Positions 58,744-64,000 of a stretch of 64,000 nt of DNA are shown here, piece after piece. The stretch spans positions 62,001 to 126,000 of the forward strand of contig NZ_DATIND010000044.1 of assembly GCF_035474595.1 (NCBI RefSeq), in the 5' to 3' direction. How positions within the stretch are numbered: the first letter of the stretch is position 1; each line of letters starts with the position of its first letter. The DNA is from Longimicrobium sp. (GTDB taxonomy: Bacteria; Gemmatimonadota; Gemmatimonadetes; Longimicrobiales; Longimicrobiaceae). The notes under the pieces are model-generated. The model saw nothing but the letters and a program-made list of their open reading frames with translations, did not search any database and had not been told where the DNA came from. A program made the translations under genes and the position numbers.

Positions 58744-60834
58744 ATGCGCTTCTCCCGAAGCATCTTCCGTCTTCCGCTCGTCCTTGCTGCCGCGGCGGGG
58801 TGCGCGACCGCGGCCGTGCCCGCCGCCACCGCGCCCGAGGCGGGGAGCGGAGCGCCGTCCCGGCCGCTCGCCGTCACGGGCGGGCGGGGGATCGACCCGG
58901 CGAACATGGACACCACGTGCAAGGCGTGCCAGGACTTCTACCGCTACGCCAACGGCGGCTGGCTGGACGCGAACCCCATCCCCGCCGACCGCTCCACCTG
59001 GAGCAGCTACGACGAGGTGGGCGACCGCACCACGGCCACCCTCCGCCAGATCCTGGAAGACGCGGCCGCGACCGCCGCGTCGCGCCCGGGGACGCTGGAG
59101 GGGCGGCTGGGCACCTTCTACGCGGCCTGCATGGACACCGCGCGCGCCGAGGCCGACGGCGCCGCGCCGGTGCAGGGCGACCTGCGGCGCATCGCCGGGC
59201 TGCGCGACCGCGGCGCGATCCTGGGCGAGGTGGCGCGGCTGCAGCGCGCGGGGATGGGCATCCCCTTCGCCTTCTTCGCCACGACGGACGACCGCGACGC
59301 CACGCGCAACATCGCCTCGGTGTGGCAGAACGGGCTGACGCTTCCCACCGCCGAGTACTACCTGCGCGACGACTCGGCCTCGCGCGCGCTGCGCGACGAC
59401 TACCGCCGCCACGTGGCGCGGATGCTGGTCCTTGCCGGCGCGCCGCAGGCCGCGTCCGACGCCGACGCCGCGCGGGTGCTGGAGATGGAGACGCAGCTCG
59501 CGCGCGCATCCATGACGCCGGTGCAGATGCGCGACCCCGAGGCCGTGTACCACAAGCTGGCGCCTGCCGGGCTGGCCGCGCTCACGCCGCACCTGGACTG
59601 GCCGGCCTTCCAGCGCGCGCTGGGCATCCCCGCCGCGGCGGAGGTGAACGTGGGCCAGCCCGAGTACCTGCGCGCCGTGGACCGCCTCCTGGCCGAGGCG
59701 CCGGTGGAGGCGTGGTCGGCGTACCTGCGCTGGCACGTGCTGAACTCCGTGGCCAGCTATCTGTCGAAGCCGCTCTCCGATGCGGACTTCGCCTTCGACC
59801 GGCACTTCTCCGGCGCGGCCCGGCGCGCGCCGCGGTGGCGCCGGTGCGTGGGGCTGACCAGCGGCGAGATGGGCCCGGCGCTCGGGCGGCTGTACGGCCA
59901 GCGCGTGTTCACCCCGGCGGCGCGGGCGCGCGCCGAGGGAATGATCGCCAACCTGCGCGCGGTGCTGCGCGAACGGATCTCCGGGCTGGAGTGGATGGGG
60001 CCGGAGACGCGCGCGCGGGCGCTGGAGAAGCTGGCCACGCTGGAGGCGCGGCTGGGCTACCCCGAAACCATCCCCGACTACAGTGCGCTGCGGATCGAGC
60101 CCGGCTCGCTCATCCCCGCCATTCGCGCGGTGGAGGCGTTCGAGACGGCGCGCAACTGGGCCAAGATCGGCCAGCCGGTGGACCGGTCGGAGTGGAGCAC
60201 GGTGCCGCAGCGGGTGAGCGGGAGCTACAACCCGGTGCGCAACACGCTCACCTATCCCGCGGCCAAGTTCCAGCCGCCCTTCTTCGACCCCGAGGCCGAC
60301 GACGCGGTGAACTACGGCGCGCTGGGAAGCACCATCGGCCACGAGATCTCGCACGGCTTCGACGACGAGGGACGGCAGTACGACGCCCAGGGCAACCTGC
60401 GCGACTGGTGGACGGCCGAGGACGCGGCGCGCTTCAACGCCCGCGCCGACCGGATGGTGGCGCAGTACAACGGCTACGTGGCGGTCGACACGGTGCACGT
60501 GAACGGGCGGCTGACGCTGGGCGAGAACATCGCCGACCTGGGCGGGGTCACGCTGTCGTACTACGCGCTGCAGCGGGCGCTGGCCGGCAAGCCGCGGCCG
60601 CTGATCGACGGGCTGACGCCGGAGCAACGCTTCTTCATCTCCTGGGCTCAGAACTGGCGCAACAACACGCGCGAGGCATCGGCCCGCACCTCGGTGCGCA
60701 CCGACCCGCACGCGCCGGCGCGCTGGCGGGTGATCGGCCCGCTCTCCAACCTCCCCGAATTCGCGCGCGCTTTCGCCTGCAGGCCCGGCGACCCCATGGT
60801 GCGCCCCGACAGCGTCCGCGTGGAGCTGTGGTGA
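58744..60834 (+). CDS. M13-family (neprilysin/PepO-like) lipoprotein metalloprotease
   Basis: A 696-residue zinc endopeptidase. A lipoprotein signal (LVLAAAAGC, modified Cys near residue 19) is followed by the M13 N-terminal helical domain starting CQDFYRYANGGWLDANPIPA. The catalytic domain has TIGHEISHGFDDEG (zinc ligands; Glu catalytic), RLTLGENIADLGGVTLSY (third ligand) and the substrate-binding PARWRVIGPLSNLPEFARAF end. It is periplasm- or surface-attached. ATG 58744 is chosen because GGAG lies upstream; ATG 58729 is in frame. It is followed 16 bp later by the next gene. Confidence 0.9.
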   Translation: MRFSRSIFRLPLVLAAAAGCATAAVPAATAPEAGSGAPSRPLAVTGGRGIDPANMDTTCKACQDFYRYANGGWLDANPIPADRSTWSSYDEVGDRTTATLRQILEDAAATAASRPGTLEGRLGTFYAACMDTARAEADGAAPVQGDLRRIAGLRDRGAILGEVARLQRAGMGIPFAFFATTDDRDATRNIASVWQNGLTLPTAEYYLRDDSASRALRDDYRRHVARMLVLAGAPQAASDADAARVLEMETQLARASMTPVQMRDPEAVYHKLAPAGLAALTPHLDWPAFQRALGIPAAAEVNVGQPEYLRAVDRLLAEAPVEAWSAYLRWHVLNSVASYLSKPLSDADFAFDRHFSGAARRAPRWRRCVGLTSGEMGPALGRLYGQRVFTPAARARAEGMIANLRAVLRERISGLEWMGPETRARALEKLATLEARLGYPETIPDYSALRIEPGSLIPAIRAVEAFETARNWAKIGQPVDRSEWSTVPQRVSGSYNPVRNTLTYPAAKFQPPFFDPEADDAVNYGALGSTIGHEISHGFDDEGRQYDAQGNLRDWWTAEDAARFNARADRMVAQYNGYVAVDTVHVNGRLTLGENIADLGGVTLSYYALQRALAGKPRPLIDGLTPEQRFFISWAQNWRNNTREASARTSVRTDPHAPARWRVIGPLSNLPEFARAFACRPGDPMVRPDSVRVELW

Positions 60835-60850
60835 TGGAGATGAGAAGAAG

Positions 60851-61555
60851 ATGATGATGACGAGATTCGTCCGCGCTTCCGTGCTGGGTCTCGCGATCGC
60901 GGCGATGCCGGGCCGGGCGGCGGCGCAGGGGGATGCGGAAATCGCGTGGTCGATCGCCCCCACCGGCCGGATGGCGGCGGACACGCGGATGATCACCTTC
61001 CGCTACCCCGCGGAGGGTGGACGCACCGGGAGCACCGGCTCCGCGCGCTCGGTGGACGAGATGGCGGGGCTCGATGCGGCCGCGCTCGCCGGCCCGGCCG
61101 AATCCCCCGTGCGCTTCACCCTGGCGGGCGATCCGGGGCGGCTGGAGTGCGAGGGGACGGCGGGCGGCGGGCGGGGCTCCGGCCGGTGCGCGTACCAGCC
61201 GGCGCCGGGCTTCGCGGGGGAGATGGAGCGCCTCGGCGCGCCGCGTCCGTCGTCCGCCGACCAGCTGGAGCTGCTGATCCACGGGGTGGAGCTGGCTCAG
61301 ATGCGCGAGCTGCGCCGCCTGGGCTATCGCGACCTGGAGCCGGACCGGCTCATCGCCATGCAGATCTTCTACGTCACCCTCGATTTCGCGCGCGAGGCGA
61401 CGGCGTTCGGCGACCCGGACCGCTCGCTGGACGAGCTGGTGAGCCTGAAGCATGGCGGCGTTTCCCTCGCGTACCTTCGCGCCCTGCGCGAAGCGGGCTA
61501 CACGCGCCTCACCTTCCGCCAGATCGAGGAGATGCACCGGCATCGCACCCGGTGA
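60851..61555 (+). CDS. Secreted protein with C-terminal helical repeats
   Basis: A 234-residue exported protein (signal peptide about 1-25, ending AAAQ). The first half is beta-rich. The C-terminal half holds tandem helical units such as QMRELRRLGYRDLEPDRLIA and YLRALREAGYTRLTFRQIEE, the repeat often seen C-terminal to M56/BlaR-type peptidases in this and related phyla. It is probably co-transcribed with the M13 peptidase. Function unknown. Confidence 0.65.
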   Translation: MMMTRFVRASVLGLAIAAMPGRAAAQGDAEIAWSIAPTGRMAADTRMITFRYPAEGGRTGSTGSARSVDEMAGLDAAALAGPAESPVRFTLAGDPGRLECEGTAGGGRGSGRCAYQPAPGFAGEMERLGAPRPSSADQLELLIHGVELAQMRELRRLGYRDLEPDRLIAMQIFYVTLDFAREATAFGDPDRSLDELVSLKHGGVSLAYLRALREAGYTRLTFRQIEEMHRHRTR

Positions 61556-61572
61556 TCTGAACAGATGGGGTT

Positions 61573-61626
61573 CACGCAGAGACGCGGAGCCGGGGAGAAC
61601 TCTCCGCGGCTCCGCGTCTCTGTGTG
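61573..61626. terminator. Hairpin (GAGACGCGGAG family)
   Basis: Arms 61573-61592 and 61607-61626 (CAGAGACGCGGAGCCG and its complement) pair with one mismatch near the base, between two convergent genes. Confidence 0.6.
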
Positions 61627-61643
61627 CCAGGCAGTTTGAAGCG

Positions 61644-62546
61644 TCAGCCCCGCGCGCGGGCGGCGTCGCGCAACGCGGCGGCGAATCGCTCCCCTGCGGG
61701 CGGCAGGTCGTCGGCGCGGTGGCAGAGGGCGACGAGGGTGGTGCGGTCGGCCGGCCCGGTGAGCGCCGCGTAGGCCACGCCGCCCCAGCGCAGCCGCCGG
61801 AACGACGCCGGCGCCAGCGTCACCCCCAGCCCCGCCTCCACCAGGCCGACGATGGTGAGCCATTCGTGCGCCTGCTGCACGATCCGCGGCTCGAACCCCG
61901 CCGCCCGGCAGAGCGCCGCCACGCGGTCGTGCAGCCCCGGCGCCACCGCGCGGTGGAAGTGCACGAACGGCTCGTCCGCCAGCGCCGCCAGCGCGATCTC
62001 GTCGCTCCCGGCGAGCGCGTGGCCGGGCGGGAGGACGGCCACCAGCTCCTCGTCCATCAGCACCTCGCGCGCGATCCCCTCCTCCGGCGGTGGCTCGCGC
62101 GCCACCGACACGTCGATCGTCCCGTCGCGCAGCGCGGCGGCGTGCGCGGCGGACGGGAGCTCGCGCAGGCGCAGCTCCACGCCCGGCGCGGCGTCGCGGA
62201 AGGCGCGGATCGCGGTGGCCAGCAGCGCCGGCAGCGTGGACGCGGCGAAGCCGACCGCAAGCACGCCCGACTCGCCCCGCGCGGCGCGGCGGGCCTCGTC
62301 CATCCCCCGGTCCGCCTGCGCGATGAGCCGCCGCGCGTGGGCCAGCAGCACGCGCCCGGCCTCGGTGAGCTGCACGCGCGGGCGGCGGACCAGGAGCGGC
62401 GCGCCGACGACCGCCTCCAGCCGCTGGATCTGCTGCGTGAGCGGCGGCTGCTGGATCCCCAGCCGCTCCGCCGCGCGGCCGAAGTGCAGCTCCTCCGCGA
62501 CCGCCACGAAGTAGCGCAGGTGGCGGAGCTCGGGCGTCCGGTTCAT
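61644..62546 (-). CDS. LysR-family transcriptional regulator
   Basis: A 300-residue LysR regulator. The N-terminal wHTH is clear: LRHLRYFVAVAEELHFGRAA then ERLGIQQPPLTQQIQRLE (about 8-45). The rest is the periplasmic-binding-like effector domain (RPRVQLTEAGRVLLAHARR hinge, VEAGLGVTLAPASF). ATG 62546 is taken; the frame stays open upstream without similarity. The target is unknown; no divergent partner gene is adjacent. Confidence 0.88.
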   Translation of the reverse strand: MNRTPELRHLRYFVAVAEELHFGRAAERLGIQQPPLTQQIQRLEAVVGAPLLVRRPRVQLTEAGRVLLAHARRLIAQADRGMDEARRAARGESGVLAVGFAASTLPALLATAIRAFRDAAPGVELRLRELPSAAHAAALRDGTIDVSVAREPPPEEGIAREVLMDEELVAVLPPGHALAGSDEIALAALADEPFVHFHRAVAPGLHDRVAALCRAAGFEPRIVQQAHEWLTIVGLVEAGLGVTLAPASFRRLRWGGVAYAALTGPADRTTLVALCHRADDLPPAGERFAAALRDAARARG

Positions 62547-62665
62547 CGCGAGGGGATGGGATCGGCGGGCGTGAGGAACGGCGCGGATGCGGACCAACGT
62601 AGCCGCCGCCGCATCCCGGCGACAACAGCGCCGCGTCGGAGGGTCGGGGAACAGGAAAACGGAAA

Positions 62666-62693
62666 AAGGCGAGACGCGGCCGCGTCTCGCCTT
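62666..62693 (-). terminator. Perfect palindrome terminator
   Basis: A 28-bp perfect palindrome centred on CGCGGCCGCG with AAGGCGAGAC arms. On the minus strand TTTTTCCGTTTT follows, ending the small gene at 62814. Confidence 0.75.
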
Positions 62694-62813
62694 CTTCTTC
62701 TGGTGCGCCCCGCGTTCCGCGCCAACGGGTCCCCCGGGGCGCGGGAGATCCACATCACCGCGCCCGGTCGTTCATCCTTCCCCCGCTCCCCGCGGCCGGC
62801 GAACCGGCGCCGG

Positions 62814-63086
62814 TCAGGCCTGCGGCGGGCCGGCCTCGTTCGGCACGCGGCGGCGCGTGCCGTCGTCGCGCATCAGCCCCCCGAAATACTGATGCTTCCC
62901 CTTCTCCGCGGCGCGAGCGGGCCGGTCGAACGGCGTGGCGCCGAACACCGAGTTCCACATGCGCTGCAGGAACGAGCCGCGCGGGTCGGCGCCGGGCGTC
63001 TGCACCGGGACCGCGTGCGAGGGTCCGAGCGGAAGCGCGTCGTCTTCGCGGGGCGAGAGGGCCTGCGGGTCGTTGGGCGTGGGCAT
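62814..63086 (-). CDS. Small hypothetical protein
   Basis: A 90-residue soluble protein, Pro-rich at the start (PTPNDPQALSPREDDALPLG). The middle has RGSFLQRMWNSVFGATPFDR and the end is charged (KGKHQYFGGLMRDDGTRRRV). ATG 63086 follows AACGAGGTACC. It lies 90 bp after the helicase-like gene. No family recognised. Confidence 0.6.
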   Translation of the reverse strand: MPTPNDPQALSPREDDALPLGPSHAVPVQTPGADPRGSFLQRMWNSVFGATPFDRPARAAEKGKHQYFGGLMRDDGTRRRVPNEAGPPQA

Positions 63087-63176
63087 GGTACCTCGTTCTC
63101 GAGAGGGCCTGCGCGGCCGCCGCGGAAGACGGCCGTCCACTCCATACCCCCCGATCCGGAAAGGGTCCGTTTCTGT

Positions 63177-64000
63177 TTACCGCACCCGCACGGTCACCCG
63201 CACCGGCGTGCCGTCCGGCGCGGGAAGCTCCAGGTGGCGCACGCGGCGCCAGGGCTGGCGGAGGTAGCCCTTGATGGCCATCGACTCGGTCATCACCCGC
63301 TCGTCGCGCGGCAGGGCGCGCAGCACCTCGTCGCTCATCAGCACCACCAGCTTGGCGCGCGGGCGGGTGATGGAAACGTTGAAGCGGTGCGGGTCGAGAA
63401 GGAATTCCGCCTCGCGCTCGGCGTACTCGCGGTCGGCCACGGCGTACGAGACCACGATCATCTCCCGCTCGTTCCCCTGCATCCGCTCCACGGTGTCGAC
63501 CACGGGAAGCTCGCCGTACGCCCAGCCCAGCGTGGCCAGCTCGTGCAGGATGGCGCTGTTCTGCGCGCGGTGCGGCGAGAGAATGGCCAGCGCCTGCTCG
63601 CGGAACCCGTCGGCATCGTACGCCGCGCCGGTCGCGGGATCGCGCAGCCCCGCGCGCGCCAGCGTGGCGATCCGCGCCGCCAGCCGCGCCTCGAACGGGT
63701 TCCGCGCCGTCCCCCGGAAATCCGCGTACGTCAGGAAGACGACGGAGTCGCGCGCATCGAACACCATCTCCCACAGCAGCCGGTCGATGGGATCGGCGAG
63801 GTCGACGGACTCGGGCGCGGTGAGGAGGCGCCGCTCGGGGACCATCGACACCAGGCCCGGATAGAAGATGCGGCGCGGGTAGCCGACCAGGGCGGCGTTC
63901 ATCCGCCGGCTCTCGCGCAGCGCCAGCCGCCCGAAGCGCGCGGCGAAGTGCGCGAACGCCGAGCCGAACAGCGTTTCCGCGTCGTCGTAGCTGCCGCGCA
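63177..64000 (-). CDS. SF1B DNA2/NAM7-type helicase, C-terminal part
   Basis: The last 274 residues of a larger protein whose N-terminus is beyond the right edge. The AAA_12/C-terminal RecA domain is seen: ILSPHRAQNSAILHELATLG, VDTVERMQGNEREMIVVSYA (motif V-like, with the Q-G-E site) and FNVSITRPRAKLVVLMSDEV (motif VI). This is the DNA2/NAM7/Upf1-like superfamily. The window cuts the Walker motifs off. The end VRVTVRVR is basic. Confidence 0.82.
   Translation of the reverse strand, partial: RGSYDDAETLFGSAFAHFAARFGRLALRESRRMNAALVGYPRRIFYPGLVSMVPERRLLTAPESVDLADPIDRLLWEMVFDARDSVVFLTYADFRGTARNPFEARLAARIATLARAGLRDPATGAAYDADGFREQALAILSPHRAQNSAILHELATLGWAYGELPVVDTVERMQGNEREMIVVSYAVADREYAEREAEFLLDPHRFNVSITRPRAKLVVLMSDEVLRALPRDERVMTESMAIKGYLRQPWRRVRHLELPAPDGTPVRVTVRVR

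Noticed and set aside
1-64000. tRNA, rRNA or tmRNA genes
   Set aside because: No cloverleaf with a TTC-A/G-A-type T-loop and CCA-adjacent acceptor, and no rRNA core sequence was seen by eye; a tRNAscan-SE/Rfam search would settle this.

Overview
The window is a 64-kb piece of a GC-rich (about 70 %) bacterial chromosome. Codon third positions are almost all G or C, many short operons have ATGA/GTGA/TGATG overlaps, and the spacers are full of dispersed repeats. Together with the gene set (M61 and M13 peptidases, DUF4173, TonB-C-terminal domains, archaeal-type ProRS, many secreted proteins of unknown family) this suggests Gemmatimonadota, probably a Longimicrobium relative. That placement is inference; there is no rRNA, tRNA, phage or conjugative module here.

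Layout. 0-6.1 kb (minus): a zinc-ribbon protein, a PLP-dependent threonine/serine dehydratase, an antiporter-USP-EIIA fusion, and a tandem array of five paralogous small membrane proteins, one frameshifted. 6.1-11.5 kb: rhodanese, methyltransferase, DedA, a LysM protein, a PRC-barrel protein, then a triple tandem repeat. 11.5-18 kb: SDR, zinc-ribbon membrane protein, AbiEi/AbiEii type IV toxin-antitoxin pair, a NarL-type two-component pair whose regulator has an in-frame stop, and a GntR regulator. 18-25.9 kb: GAF protein, NDH-2, hydrolases, and a regulator/UppS operon with a repeated operator-like site. 26-30.2 kb: a four-gene overlapping operon (FAD reductase plus membrane proteins). 30.6-36.9 kb: ProS, M61 peptidase, lipid kinase, and a small HTH protein with a clear promoter.

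36.9-48.1 kb is the most notable region. A vWA protein, a PP2C phosphatase and two YegI-like kinases fused to TonB-C-terminal-like domains form one overlapping operon that ends with a PdeM-type phosphoesterase. A DNA-ligase-associated Lhr-type helicase lies just upstream, followed by an FHA protein and a second PP2C. The arrangement suggests phosphosignalling wired to DNA repair.

48.7-64 kb: a diguanylate cyclase, a MazF-like toxin-antitoxin pair, and an ATP-grasp/flavin monooxygenase operon preceded by a leaderless Cys-rich peptide and an intrinsic terminator (a likely cysteine attenuator). Then come secreted proteins, a dihaem cytochrome c, GlyA, an M13 peptidase, a LysR regulator and a partial SF1 helicase.

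Several repeat families fill the spacers. The most striking is a roughly 48-bp double-hairpin element, at least 17 copies, in which the stems change sequence but stay complementary while the TTGTTGC-type linker is conserved. Others are a GACGTCATCCTGAGG palindrome, a GAGACGCGGAG hairpin, and 7- and 8-bp tandem arrays.
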